From positions 1 through 47,084 of the forward strand of contig NZ_JAJDNQ010000112.1 of NCBI RefSeq assembly GCF_022340605.1: a stretch of DNA of 47,084 nt. The letters run 5' to 3'. The stretch comes from Thiohalocapsa sp. GTDB lineage: Bacteria > Pseudomonadota > Gammaproteobacteria > Chromatiales > Chromatiaceae. The position numbers were made by a program, and so were the translations under genes. Positions 20,170 through 28,810 of this stretch are shown in pieces; position 1 is the stretch's first letter; every line of letters begins with the position of its first letter. The notes beneath the pieces were generated by a model. The model saw only the letters and a program-made list of their open reading frames with translations, was not told the DNA's origin and did not search any database.

Positions 20170-21621
20170 TCAGTCCAAGAGCGGCAGGTAGAACAGCGAC
20201 ATCATCAGAAAGAAGATCATCACCGACAAGATGTCGTTGCCGGTGGTGATGAACACGCCCGTCGCCATGGCCGGGTCGATGCCGAGCCTGTCCAGCACGA
20301 TGGGGACGGTGGCGCCGACGGTGACGGCAATGACGACCACCGTCATCAGCGACAGCCCCGCGCTCGCCGCCAGCACCGCGGGGGCATCGAAGTCCGTCAT
20401 CTGCGCGACACCGATCACCAGCGCCACCAGCACCAGCGCGGCGATGACGCCGTTGGCGAGCGCGGCGAGCAGCTCCTTGGCGAGCCGCCAGCCCAGGTCG
20501 CCGAACTTGACCGTGCCGGTGGACAGCCCCTGTACCGCCACGGTGCTGGCCTGGATGCCGGCGTTGCCGGCCATGGACATGACGATGGGGATGAAGCTCG
20601 CCAGGATCGCGGCCCGGGCGAGTTGGTCCTCGAAGGAGCCCACCACGGCCGCCGACAGGCTGGCGCCGCCGAGACCGATCAGCAGCCACGGGATGCGCCC
20701 GCGCACGATGCGGGCAATGGACTCGTCCGGGCGGGTATCGGCGGGCAGGCCGGCCATGATGTTGCGATCCTCCTCGGCCTCCTCGCGCAGCACCCGGCGC
20801 AGTTGCTTGGGCGTGATGCGGCCGATGAGCCGGCCGTCCGCATCCACCACGGGCACGACCGAGAGCTCGTAGCGGTCGGCAATATTGGCCACCTCCTCCT
20901 GGTCCGTGTCCGGGCCGACGGCGATGAAGTCGGTGTTCATGACGTCGTAGACCCGCGCCTCCTTGGGCGACAGCAACAGGTCGCGCAGGCGCAGGTAGCC
21001 CAGCGGGTGGTGGCGGGCGTCCACCACGTAGACGGCGTAGAGCTTCTCGATGGCGCGGGCATTGGCGCGGATCTCGTGCGCGACCTGGCCCACGGTCCAG
21101 CCCGGTGGCACGGCGACGAACTTGCGGCTCATGATGCTGCCGGCGGAGTCGTCGTGGTAACCGCGCAGGGACTCGATGGCGGCGCGATGCTCCAGCCTGG
21201 GCAGCACCTCCAGCTGCACCTCCTCCGGCAGGTCTTCGAGCTGATCGGCGGCCTCCTCCGGCTCCAGGCCGTCCAGTACCTCCACCAGCCGCTGCACGGT
21301 GGCATCCTCCAGCAGCGCGGAGCGGAAGGCCGGGTTCAGCTCCGCGACGACCCGGGTCTGCAGCTTGTCCAACCACCCCAGCAGCTTGCGCGCCCGTTTG
21401 ATGGGCAGATGGACGATGAGCGCCAGCAGGTGCTGGGGTGGCCAGCGCTTGATGGCATGCTTGACCGCGTCCTTCTCGCCGGCCTTGATCAGACGCGCGA
21501 GCTCGGCCACCACGGCGGCATTGTGCTCGTCCAGATCGTCGCTGATGCCCGAGCCTCCGACGGAGCGCCAGACCAGCGCCACTGCCGGCTTCGCCACCTG
21601 CTCGTGCTCGGTGTCATTCAT
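20170..21621 (-). CDS. mgtE: Magnesium transporter MgtE
   Basis: A 483-residue Mg2+ channel/transporter of the inner membrane. The order is an N-terminal superhelical domain (about 40-165; LEDLPEEVQLEVLPRLE), a CBS pair (about 170-290; YDVMNTDFIAVGPDTDQEEV, VPVVDADGRLIGRIT) that senses cytosolic Mg, a connecting helix, and five membrane helices with ASFIPIVMSMAGNAGIQAST and the last-helix motif ATGVFITTGNDILSVMIFF. Length is at the upper end of the family because of a 30-residue N-terminal extension. GGAGG precedes the ATG at 21621. No Mg riboswitch was evident upstream. Confidence 0.95.
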   Translation of the reverse strand: MNDTEHEQVAKPAVALVWRSVGGSGISDDLDEHNAAVVAELARLIKAGEKDAVKHAIKRWPPQHLLALIVHLPIKRARKLLGWLDKLQTRVVAELNPAFRSALLEDATVQRLVEVLDGLEPEEAADQLEDLPEEVQLEVLPRLEHRAAIESLRGYHDDSAGSIMSRKFVAVPPGWTVGQVAHEIRANARAIEKLYAVYVVDARHHPLGYLRLRDLLLSPKEARVYDVMNTDFIAVGPDTDQEEVANIADRYELSVVPVVDADGRLIGRITPKQLRRVLREEAEEDRNIMAGLPADTRPDESIARIVRGRIPWLLIGLGGASLSAAVVGSFEDQLARAAILASFIPIVMSMAGNAGIQASTVAVQGLSTGTVKFGDLGWRLAKELLAALANGVIAALVLVALVIGVAQMTDFDAPAVLAASAGLSLMTVVVIAVTVGATVPIVLDRLGIDPAMATGVFITTGNDILSVMIFFLMMSLFYLPLLD

Positions 21622-21940
21622 CTGCGGCCTCCGGGCTCATACGGGTCGGGCGGGCGTCGGCGTCGCGCGGGTACCTCCGGCATGGGTACGGACGCCGTGG
21701 CCGGTATGCTACCGCGATGTGAATGCATCCCGATGACGGCGCGATGACCGCGGCCGGAGACAGACGCATCGGGTAGCATGGCGAGCACACAGCTTGAGGA
21801 GCTCGTGATACCCGGCTGCCGTAGGTCGGGCCGACGAAGGAGGCCCGACAAACAGGCGGTGACATAGCACGCCCGTCAGGCTTCGTTCCTCCGCCCGACC
21901 GACCCGCCGCGGCGTAGACGACGCTCGAGCGGGGCGGCGC
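21622..21940. other. Intergenic with a REP-like palindrome
   Basis: Separates mgtE from the methyltransferase operon. GTCGGGCC (21825-21832) and GGCCCGAC (21842-21849) form an 8-bp perfect stem with a 9-base loop, close after which comes CCGTCAGGCTTCGTTCCTCC. No ORF is credible. The mgtE promoter must lie here, but no clear hexamers were found. Confidence 0.45.
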
Positions 21941-23440
21941 TCACCCGCCGGCGGTACAGCCACTCCACTTGCGCGGGAACAGGCTCTCGAGATCGCCCGA
22001 GCGGTGCAGCACCGCCACGCCGAGCGGCCAGCCACGGTGGCGGACGATGACTTGCCCGGGGTGGCAGGCGGCGCGCTGGGCCGGGGTCGGGGTCAGCGTC
22101 TCGCGGCGCAGGTGGGCGTCCCGCTCGGCGGGAGCGTCCAGGTCCAGCACCTGGCGGGTGGCGGTGGCGCCCAGCAACTGCGCACCGGCGGTGGTGAGCT
22201 TGGGTGGGCGTACGTTGGTGCGGTGGAAGAAGACCCCGCTGCCCTGGGGTGCCGGTGCCGCCGGCGGGGCGTGGTCCGCCGCCGCCAGGTGCAGGCCGCG
22301 GCGGGACTGGCGCTGGATGCGGTAGGCGGCCTCGACGGGCTCGGGCAGGCCGTAGTGCTCCGCCACCCCGGTGCACCAGGCGGCGTCGTCCGGCTCCAAC
22401 CGCAGCGCCAGCGCCTCGGGCTGCGGCAGGCCGCGCGCATCCGCCCCTTTCTCCAGCACGGCGATGAAGAAGCCGCCGGTGTCGTTGGCGTGCGGCCACA
22501 CGCGCAGGCAGTGCGCCAGCTCCTCCGGCAGCGTGCGGCCCTGCCAGCGGGTCACGCCCGGGCCGCTCACCAGCCCCGGCAGACGGGAGGACACGGGCGC
22601 CGGCATCAGCCGCAAGCGGCCGTCCTGCTCGGCGAGGATGTCCGCCACCACCAGCTCGTTCTCCTCCGGCGCGAAGGTGCAGGTGGAGTAAACGATGCGC
22701 CCGCCCGGCCGGCAGAGCTGCACCGCCTTGCGCAGCAGCGCGCGCTGGCGGCTCGCCATGCGCTGGCTGCGCTCCGGGCCGATCTTGCGTACCAGGCTCA
22801 GGTTGCGCCGCAGCGTGCCCTCGCTGGAGCACGGGGCATCCACCAGGATGCGGTCGAAGGGGCCGGCCGCGGCCGGGTAGTTGCCGCCGTCGGCCCAAGT
22901 GGTGCTGACGTTGACGACACCGAGGCGGTCCAGGTTGCCCTGCAGCGCCGCGATGCGCTCCGGTGCGAAGTCGTTGGCGAGCACGGTGCCGCGGTTGCCG
23001 AGCGCGAGCGCGATCTGCGCCGTCTTGCCGCCGGGCGCCGCGCACAGGTCCAGCACCCGCTGGCCGGGCGCAAGGTCCATCAGCAGCGGCGGCAGTTGCG
23101 AGACGGCCTCCTGCGCATGGGCGAGCCCGGCGCAGTACCACCAGTGCTGGCCGGGCTTGAACGCCGGCGGCAGCAGCAGCGCCGTGCCGGGTGTGCTGGC
23201 GAGCCAGGGCACCGGCGCCGCGGGCACGCCCTGCTCCTCCAGCAAGCCGGCAAGACGTGCCCCGTCGATGCGGCCTGGATGGCTCCAGATACAAGTGGCC
23301 AGCGGCCGCGCCAGGGCATCGATGAAGCCGTCCCAGTCGTCCACGACGTCGCCGAACAGCGGCCGGTAGCGGGCCAGCGCGGCCGCCAGCTCCGCAGGCG
23401 ACGCCGCCGGCTCCCGCCGTTGCCGGTCGTCCGCGCTCAT
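21941..23440 (-). CDS. RNA 5-methylcytosine methyltransferase, RsmB/RsmF (NOL1/NOP2/Sun) family
   Basis: A 499-residue SAM-dependent RNA m5C methyltransferase. The SAM loop DLCAAPGGKT is at about 131-140, motif IV DAPCSSEGTL contains Cys204, and the nucleophile motif YSTCTFAPEENE contains Cys254. The C-terminal half (about 330-499) has an RsmF-like extra domain with a PUA-like end (PGQVIVRHRGWPLGVAVLH). The ATG at 23440 overlaps the stop of the RimK-like gene as ATGA, so the two are translationally coupled. The frame remains open far upstream to 24847, but that sequence is the shadow of the ATP-grasp gene. The substrate could be 16S rRNA (RsmF-like) or tRNA. Confidence 0.9.
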   Translation of the reverse strand: MSADDRQRREPAASPAELAAALARYRPLFGDVVDDWDGFIDALARPLATCIWSHPGRIDGARLAGLLEEQGVPAAPVPWLASTPGTALLLPPAFKPGQHWWYCAGLAHAQEAVSQLPPLLMDLAPGQRVLDLCAAPGGKTAQIALALGNRGTVLANDFAPERIAALQGNLDRLGVVNVSTTWADGGNYPAAAGPFDRILVDAPCSSEGTLRRNLSLVRKIGPERSQRMASRQRALLRKAVQLCRPGGRIVYSTCTFAPEENELVVADILAEQDGRLRLMPAPVSSRLPGLVSGPGVTRWQGRTLPEELAHCLRVWPHANDTGGFFIAVLEKGADARGLPQPEALALRLEPDDAAWCTGVAEHYGLPEPVEAAYRIQRQSRRGLHLAAADHAPPAAPAPQGSGVFFHRTNVRPPKLTTAGAQLLGATATRQVLDLDAPAERDAHLRRETLTPTPAQRAACHPGQVIVRHRGWPLGVAVLHRSGDLESLFPRKWSGCTAGG

Positions 23441-24951
23441 GCGCCGCGCCCTCCCCGCCCGGCCTGCGGCTCCGGGCTGCGCTGGCGCTCCAACCGCGCC
23501 ACCATCTCCGCGAGGACGGCCCGGTAGAGCCCCTCGCCCAGCACCTTGTCCTCGATGCCGGCGTCCAGGTTGGGGTTGTCGTTCACTTCGATCACCAGTG
23601 CGCCGCGCGCGGTGGCCTTCACGTCCACGCCGTAGAGACCGTCGCCGATCAGGTTCGCGGCGCGCAGTGCAACGCCGACGACGTCCGCCGGCACGGCATC
23701 CACGGCAACGGTCTCGAAGCCGCCCTCGTCGTGGCCGCCGTCGGCGTCGTGGCGGACGATCTGCCAATGGTCGCGGCTCATGAAGTACTTGCAGGCATAG
23801 AGCGGGCGGCGGCCGAGGATGCCGATGCGCCAGTCGTATTCCGTGTAGAGATACTCCTGCGCCAGGATCAGGTCCGACTCGCGGAACAGTCGCCCGGCGA
23901 TGTCCAGGAGCTGCGCCCGGTCGGCGGCCTTGAACACGCCGCGCGAGAAGGAGCCTTCCGGGATCTTCAGCACCACCGGGTACGGGATCACCGCCTCCAC
24001 GTCCAGCAGCGTCTCGCGGCGCAGGATCAGCGTGCGCGGGCGCGGCACGCCGCGGGCCTCCAGCAGCTCGGCGAGGTACACCTTGTTGGTGCAGCGCAGG
24101 ATGGACACCGGGTCGTCGATAACCACCATGCCCTCGCTCGCCGCCTTCTTGGCGAAGCGGAAGGTGTGGTGGTGGATGCGCGTGGTCTCGCGGATCAGCA
24201 GCGCATCGTACTCGGCGAGGCGGCCGTAGTCCTTGCGCGTGACGAGCTCCACGTTCACGCCGAGCGCGCGGCCGGCCTGCTGGAAGCGCTTCAGCGCGCG
24301 CGGGTTGGACGGCGCCAGCGCCTCGGCCGGGTCGTGCAGCAGCGCGAGGTCGTAGCGATAGGTCTGCCGGGCGCGCCGCCGCCGCCAAGGCTGAGACAGA
24401 TAGCCCTCCAGCGCGGCGACGAAGGCCGGCTCCTCCGCCGCCGGCAGCCGGTCCAGCGTCAGCGCGCGGATGCCCGTGACCCGCCAGCCGCCGGCGTGCT
24501 TCAGCTCCAGGCGCAGCAGCGGGCAGCGGAAGGTCTCGAACGCGCGCCGCGCCAGCTGCTGGAACGCGGGCGGCAGATCCGGCTCGGTGCACTGGCCGAA
24601 CAGCACCGTCAGGCTGAGCCCTTCCGACGCGGGCGAGGTGCGCCGCGGCAGGCGCCGCAACGGCACTTCGAAGGCATCCAGCGCGAGCCCGTAGAGCCCG
24701 CGGCTGGACAGGTCCTGGATGGTCTCGACGCCGGGCAGCACGCGGTGCCCGCGCGCCTCCGCCAGCAGCGAGCAGTAGTAGCCGACACTGAGATAACGAT
24801 AGCCGCGGCACAGGTTCACCAGGTGCAGCCGCCGCCGTGCGGACCACTCCTCTCCGCCGGCCAGATACTCGCGGGCGGTGACCACCTTCAGCCGCGGGAA
24901 GCTCGCCCGCCAGTCCGCCGGCTGCTCCACGAGCAGCACATGCTCAGCCAT
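23437..24951 (-). CDS. RimK-like ATP-grasp ligase with N-terminal RLAN domain
   Basis: A 504-residue protein. The N-terminal part (about 1-190; LHLVNLCRGYRYLSVGYYCS, GHRVLPGVETIQDL) matches the domain found in front of RimK-like ATP-grasps. The ATP-grasp domain (about 205-490) shows DALLIRETTRIHHHTFRFAK, PVSILRCTNKVYLAELLEA, YPVVLKIPEGSFSRGVFKA (ATP-binding lysine), EYDWRIGILGRRPLYACKYF and IEVNDNPNLDAGIED (Mg-binding Asn/Glu). ATP-grasp ligases of this class add amino acids or peptides to a carboxylate, as RimK does to ribosomal protein S6. It overlaps the GNAT-C39 gene upstream by 8 bp and the methyltransferase downstream by 4 bp. The acceptor substrate is unknown. Confidence 0.9.
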   Translation of the reverse strand: MAEHVLLVEQPADWRASFPRLKVVTAREYLAGGEEWSARRRLHLVNLCRGYRYLSVGYYCSLLAEARGHRVLPGVETIQDLSSRGLYGLALDAFEVPLRRLPRRTSPASEGLSLTVLFGQCTEPDLPPAFQQLARRAFETFRCPLLRLELKHAGGWRVTGIRALTLDRLPAAEEPAFVAALEGYLSQPWRRRRARQTYRYDLALLHDPAEALAPSNPRALKRFQQAGRALGVNVELVTRKDYGRLAEYDALLIRETTRIHHHTFRFAKKAASEGMVVIDDPVSILRCTNKVYLAELLEARGVPRPRTLILRRETLLDVEAVIPYPVVLKIPEGSFSRGVFKAADRAQLLDIAGRLFRESDLILAQEYLYTEYDWRIGILGRRPLYACKYFMSRDHWQIVRHDADGGHDEGGFETVAVDAVPADVVGVALRAANLIGDGLYGVDVKATARGALVIEVNDNPNLDAGIEDKVLGEGLYRAVLAEMVARLERQRSPEPQAGRGGRGA

Positions 24952-26239
24952 CGGCGTGCGCTCCGGGCTTGCTCCCGGCCTTGCTCGCGGCCTTGTGCCC
25001 GGACCTGCTGCCGGACTTGCTCCCGGCTTGGGACACCAGCACCACGGCCTGCAGCCCCGCCCGGCCGTAGCGGGCCATGCGCCGGAACTCCGCCTGCTGG
25101 ATGGGCATGTTCATGGAATCCAGCGGCGACTCGCCCTGCTCGTAGTCCACGAACGGGTCGTGCACGTAGACGAAGCTGCGGTCGAAGCCGGTCACCACCA
25201 CCCAGTGCGGGAACTTCTCCGCATAGATGCGGTAGCTGCTGATGAGCACCAGCGGCACGGCGCCGGCGGCGAAGCGCGCCTCCAGCGCGTCCAGCCCCAG
25301 CGTGCCGTAGGTGATGGGGATGCCGGCGCGGGCGGTCTCGGCGAGCATATCCTCGTGCACCAGGCGCATGACCTCTTTCTTTTCCGGGCTGCGCACCGAG
25401 TCGATGAGCGGCACGCCGCGGTCGTTGACGAAGACCTCCGCCCGAAAGCCGCGGGCGTGCGCCGCCAGCGCCAGACCGAAAGGGCCGCAGCCGCCGTGGC
25501 CGGAGGTCATGAAAATGGTGGTGGCCTCGCGCCAGATGCGCAGCTCCAGGGTGCGGTCCAGAGTCACGGACGGGTCCAGCGCGTGCATGGCCATCATCAG
25601 CGACGAGGCACCGCAGGTGAAGTCCAGCGTCTGCTCGTAGAAGGGTACACGCGCCGGCGCCTGCGCCGGGTCGGGCGAGAGCTGCTTCTCGTAGCGCAGC
25701 GCTTCCATGTGGTCGTTGTAGTAGTCGGACAGCACACCGAAGCGCCGATAGCCGAGCCCCTCGAACAGCCGCTGGGAGGGCAGATTGTCGCGGCGGATCT
25801 CCAGGCGCAGATAGGCACGATCCGCATCCCAGGTGGCACGCTCGGCGGCCGCCACCAGCGCCTGACCGATACCGCGGCCACGGGCGCGCGCGTCCACCGC
25901 GATGGAGTAGAGCCGCGCCACCGACGTGGCACGATTGAACAGCACCAGCACATAGCCGAGCAACGGCGGCACCGAGGTGTCGGCAGGCGCGCCGGCGGCC
26001 TCCGCCGCGGACCGCGGCTCCACCGCACCCGCCGCCCGTGTCTCGGTGGCCACCAGCAGCACCGCCTGCGCCCGGGCCAGCATATAGCGGAACTGCCGGC
26101 GGGTGATGCGGTCGCTGTCGAAGCTCGCGCTCTCCAGCGCCACCAACGCATCGAGATCCTCGGGCACGGCGGGTCGGATCTGCGCCGGCGCGACGGCCGG
26201 CCGTACTTGGGCGTCCGGCCGTGCCGGGGTGGAGGTCAT
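24944..26239 (-). CDS. GNAT acetyltransferase fused to a C39-like cysteine peptidase
   Basis: A 431-residue two-domain protein. Residues about 21-185 are a GNAT N-acetyltransferase (IRPAVPEDLDALVALE, ARLYSIAVDARARGRGIGQA acetyl-CoA loop, DNLPSQRLFEGLGYRRFGVL), resembling RimI. Residues about 198-405 are a papain-like C39/DUF3335 domain with Cys209 (QTLDFTCGASSLMMA), His345 (FPHWVVVTGFD) and Asp361 (FVYVHDPFVDY). The tail is Ser/Lys/Gly-rich (SQAGSKSGSRSGHKAASKAG). The ATG at 26239 is chosen over a TTG at 26242. It opens a three-gene overlapping operon with the RimK-like ligase and the m5C methyltransferase, suggesting acetylate, cleave and ligate steps on a shared peptide or protein substrate. 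Domain calls are firm; the pathway is inference. Confidence 0.9.
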   Translation of the reverse strand: MTSTPARPDAQVRPAVAPAQIRPAVPEDLDALVALESASFDSDRITRRQFRYMLARAQAVLLVATETRAAGAVEPRSAAEAAGAPADTSVPPLLGYVLVLFNRATSVARLYSIAVDARARGRGIGQALVAAAERATWDADRAYLRLEIRRDNLPSQRLFEGLGYRRFGVLSDYYNDHMEALRYEKQLSPDPAQAPARVPFYEQTLDFTCGASSLMMAMHALDPSVTLDRTLELRIWREATTIFMTSGHGGCGPFGLALAAHARGFRAEVFVNDRGVPLIDSVRSPEKKEVMRLVHEDMLAETARAGIPITYGTLGLDALEARFAAGAVPLVLISSYRIYAEKFPHWVVVTGFDRSFVYVHDPFVDYEQGESPLDSMNMPIQQAEFRRMARYGRAGLQAVVLVSQAGSKSGSRSGHKAASKAGSKPGAHADG

Positions 26240-26376
26240 CAAGCGTGGCGTCCCTGTTGGAAGTGGCCAAACCGACAGAATCTAGCCGAAAGGTGGGCGC
26301 TCGGCGAGCCTTTCTCCGCCGCGCGCGTCGTTGCAGGGCGGACGAGCGAAGCGTCCGCAGTGAACCGGAGCCCCCA

Positions 26377-27555
26377 ATGCCCGTCATCCCGTCCCGAGAG
26401 CCCCCCGATCTGATGCACATGCTGCGCGGCCTGATCGCCGCGCCCACCGTCAGCAGCCTGGATCCGAGCCGCGACCAGAGCAACCGCCCGCTGCTGGAGC
26501 AACTGGCGGGCTGGCTCGCGGACGCCGGCTTCCGCGTAGAGCTGCTGGACATCCCCGGGGCGCCCGGCAAGGCGAACCTGCTCGGCACCCTCGGCAGCGG
26601 CCCGGGCGGGCTGGTGCTCTCGGGGCACTCCGACACCGTGCCCTACGATGCCGAGCTCTGGCGGCACGACCCGTTCCGGCTCACCGAGGACGGTGGACGG
26701 CTATACGGGCTCGGCACCTCAGACATGAAGTCCTTCCTCGGCCTGGCGCTGGAGGCCGCGCGCGGATTGGACGCCTCGCTGCTCAAGCGCCCACTGATGA
26801 TCCTGGCCACCGCGGACGAGGAGTCGTCCATGGCCGGTGCGCGCGCGCTGGTGGAGGCCGGCCGGCCGCTGGGGCGCTACGCCGTCATCGGCGAGCCCAC
26901 CGGGCTCAGGCCAGTACGCGCGCACAAGGGCGTCATGGGCGAGGTGGTGCGGCTGCGCGGCCACAGCGGCCACGCCAGCGACCCGAGCCTCGGCAACAAT
27001 GCCCTGGAGGGGATGCACGAGGTGCTCACCGACATCCTTGCCTGGCGGGATACGCTGAAGGAGACGCACCGCGATGACGCCTTCCGCATCGCCTGGCCAA
27101 CGCTCAGCCTCGGCCACATCCACGGCGGCGACGCGGTGAATCGCATCTGCGGCCAGTGCGAGCTGCACGTGGACATCCGCGCGCTGCCCGGACAGGACCC
27201 GCTGGCGCTGCGTGCCGAGCTTTCCGGCCACGTCGCCGCGGTGGCGGAACAGCGCGGGCTTGGCTGGGAGGTGGCGCCGCTATTCGAGAGCATCCCGCCG
27301 GCGTCCACACCCGCCGGCGCTGCCCTCGTGCGCGCCGCGGAAGACCTCACCGGCCACGCTGCCGAGACCGTCAGCTTCGGCACCGAGGCGCCCTTCCTGA
27401 CCGCGCTGGGCATGGAGACCATCGTGCTCGGCCCCGGCGACATCGCCCAGGCGCACCAGCCCGACGAGTTCCTGGCGCTGGAGCGCATCCCGGCCATGCT
27501 GGCGGTGCTGCGGGCGCTGATCCGGCGGTTCTGCATCGTCACACGACCGGGTTAA
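26377..27555 (+). CDS. argE: Acetylornithine deacetylase
   Basis: A 392-residue M20-family metallohydrolase that removes acetate from N-acetylornithine in arginine synthesis. Metal and catalytic motifs are in order: LSGHSDTVPYD (His, Asp), GTSDMKSFLGLALEA (bridging Asp), ATADEESSMAGA (Glu-Glu), AVIGEPTGLRPV and RGHSGHASDP, with FGTEAPFL and GPGDIAQAHQPDEF near the end. The ATG at 26377 has GGAG six bases upstream. It is divergent from the GNAT-C39 operon across about 137 bases, which must hold both promoters. Other M20 peptidases are possible, but overall spacing and the GEPTGLRPV and AQAHQPDE blocks favour ArgE. Confidence 0.92.
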   Translation: MPVIPSREPPDLMHMLRGLIAAPTVSSLDPSRDQSNRPLLEQLAGWLADAGFRVELLDIPGAPGKANLLGTLGSGPGGLVLSGHSDTVPYDAELWRHDPFRLTEDGGRLYGLGTSDMKSFLGLALEAARGLDASLLKRPLMILATADEESSMAGARALVEAGRPLGRYAVIGEPTGLRPVRAHKGVMGEVVRLRGHSGHASDPSLGNNALEGMHEVLTDILAWRDTLKETHRDDAFRIAWPTLSLGHIHGGDAVNRICGQCELHVDIRALPGQDPLALRAELSGHVAAVAEQRGLGWEVAPLFESIPPASTPAGAALVRAAEDLTGHAAETVSFGTEAPFLTALGMETIVLGPGDIAQAHQPDEFLALERIPAMLAVLRALIRRFCIVTRPG

Positions 27556-27626
27556 ACTCGCGGCCATCGCGCGCCTGGCCGATTCCAGCGCCGGCGCAGT
27601 TGGCATCGATTGCTAGGTGAGAAGAC

Positions 27627-28109
27627 ATGAATGACCTGAACATCCCCGAGGCCCTGGCCCAATCTACGCTCGGCATCGAGCTGAGCGGCGACGAATGCGC
27701 GGCGCTCGCCGCCACCGTCGGCATGGAACAGGTCGCTGCCGGCGAAACCCTGGTGCACGAGGGCGAGGACCGGCGTACCCTCTTCGTGCTGGCGCAGGGC
27801 AAGCTCAACGTCTGCATGCACGTCAACGATCAGGAGGAGGTGGTCTACCAGATGCGCGCCGGCGAGTGTGCCGGCACCCGCGCCTTCGTCGACGGCTCTC
27901 CGCGCAAGGCGGCGCTGCGCGCCGAGGCCGACAGCCTGGTGCTGACCCTGGAGCCCGACGCCTTCGAGGCCCTCGTCGAGACCCAGCCGCGCCTGGTGTA
28001 CAAGGTCATGCGCGCCATCTTCCGCAACACCCACTCCCACCTCATGCGCGTGAATCTGGAGAGCACGGAGATGCGCAATTACGTCATGAAAACGGGCGGG
28101 CGGTATTGA
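27627..28109 (+). CDS. Cyclic-nucleotide-binding domain protein without HTH
   Basis: A 160-residue cytoplasmic protein made of a single cNMP-binding beta-roll (VAAGETLVHEGEDRRTLFVL, QGKLNVCMHV, RAGECAGTRAFVDGSPRKAAL, where the phosphate-binding cassette should lie) followed by a short helix pair. No DNA-binding helix-turn-helix follows, so it is not a complete Crp/Fnr regulator. The cassette deviates from the canonical GE(L/I)AL...R(A/S)A, so ligand binding is uncertain. GGTGAGAAGAC precedes the ATG. It lies 71 bases after argE and may be co-transcribed with it. Confidence 0.85.
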   Translation: MNDLNIPEALAQSTLGIELSGDECAALAATVGMEQVAAGETLVHEGEDRRTLFVLAQGKLNVCMHVNDQEEVVYQMRAGECAGTRAFVDGSPRKAALRAEADSLVLTLEPDAFEALVETQPRLVYKVMRAIFRNTHSHLMRVNLESTEMRNYVMKTGGRY

Positions 28110-28221
28110 TCGAAGTGCGGAGTGCGAAGTGCGATGAGACGTCGCTCCGGCTGAGGTACGGCGGCAGAGCGGCCGCAGCCGAGTGCAACTCGGCGCCCCC
28201 AGGCGCCGCCCCCCTGGGGCC

Positions 28222-28262
28222 GCCGAGTTGCACTCGGCCCGCCGCCGGCGCGGCTCGATGCC
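28222..28262. repeat. 41-bp exact dispersed repeat, copy 2
   Basis: Identical over 41 bp to 13626-13666 in the same orientation, beginning with the palindrome GCCGAGTTGCACTCGGC. Confidence 0.8.
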
Positions 28263-28441
28263 GCGGCGGCGGCGTAGCAGCCCCTCGCCTAGCCGGCTGG
28301 CCTCCAACCACCCGCGCAACGCATCCAAGCACGCAACGCACGTGCGGTTCGCACTTCCAGCCAGAGCCAGCAAGGGCCTGCACCCGCGGCGGAGCCCTCA
28401 GGGCCGCCCCGGGAGCGCCAGGGCGCCGGTAAGTTGATTTT

Positions 28442-28463
28442 CGGGTTAGGCTGCGCTAACCCG
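28442..28463. repeat. REP-like palindrome
   Basis: CGGGTTAG-GCTGCG-CTAACCCG, a perfect 8-bp stem with a 6-base loop, of the common CGGGTTAGC..GCTAACCCG intergenic type. Confidence 0.65.
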
Positions 28464-28499
28464 ACGTCTGATAACGGCTGCTCCCAGCGCGACGGCACC

Positions 28500-28622
28500 G
28501 TGGGAGCGCCACTGCCTTTTGTGGCGCGATCGCGGCCGCGCGGCTGCCTCCCGCTCGGCAGTTACTCCGGGCGTGGTGTGCTGCATTGCCGCCGGTCGCG
28601 GCACCAAGAGTGCCGCTCCCAC
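28500..28622. repeat. 123-bp dispersed element with terminal inverted repeats
   Basis: Begins GTGGGAGCGCCACTGCCTTT and ends GGCACCAAGAGTGCCGCTCC then CAC. The reverse complement of 38675-38797 has the same length and nearly the same first 50 and last 35 bases, with a more divergent middle. Outer ends GTGGGAGCG/CGCTCCCAC are inverted repeats. No ORF, so a MITE-like or REP-derived element is possible. Confidence 0.75.
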
Positions 28623-28810
28623 AAGCGGTGCTAGGATCCGCTCGGAGTCGGCGTTGCGAGCAATGTTGGCCGCATCTCACGGAGAAGCGCATCCATCAAC
28701 CCGCGGGGCCGTAGAGCGAATCATCGACGCCCCGTTGCCAGTCCCCATCTAACGCGGCACCGGCACGCCGCCCGAAGCATCACCGCCAAACAGGCCCGAG
28801 GCATCCAGCC

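Larger units (their letters stand above)
28110..28499. other. Intergenic rich in palindromic repeats
   Basis: No gene. GCCGAGTGCAACTCGGC at 28188-28204 and GCCGAGTTGCACTCGGC at 28222-28238 are two palindromes that are also inverted relative to each other around GCCCCCAGGCGCC/CCCTGGGGC, forming a larger cruciform-like structure. The second is the start of the 41-bp repeat shared with 13626-13666. Confidence 0.55.

Noticed and set aside
23441..24847. In-frame extension of the m5C methyltransferase to 968 codons
   Set aside because: The extra 469 codons are an alternate-frame shadow of the RimK-like gene; the ATGA overlap and family length fix the start at 23440.
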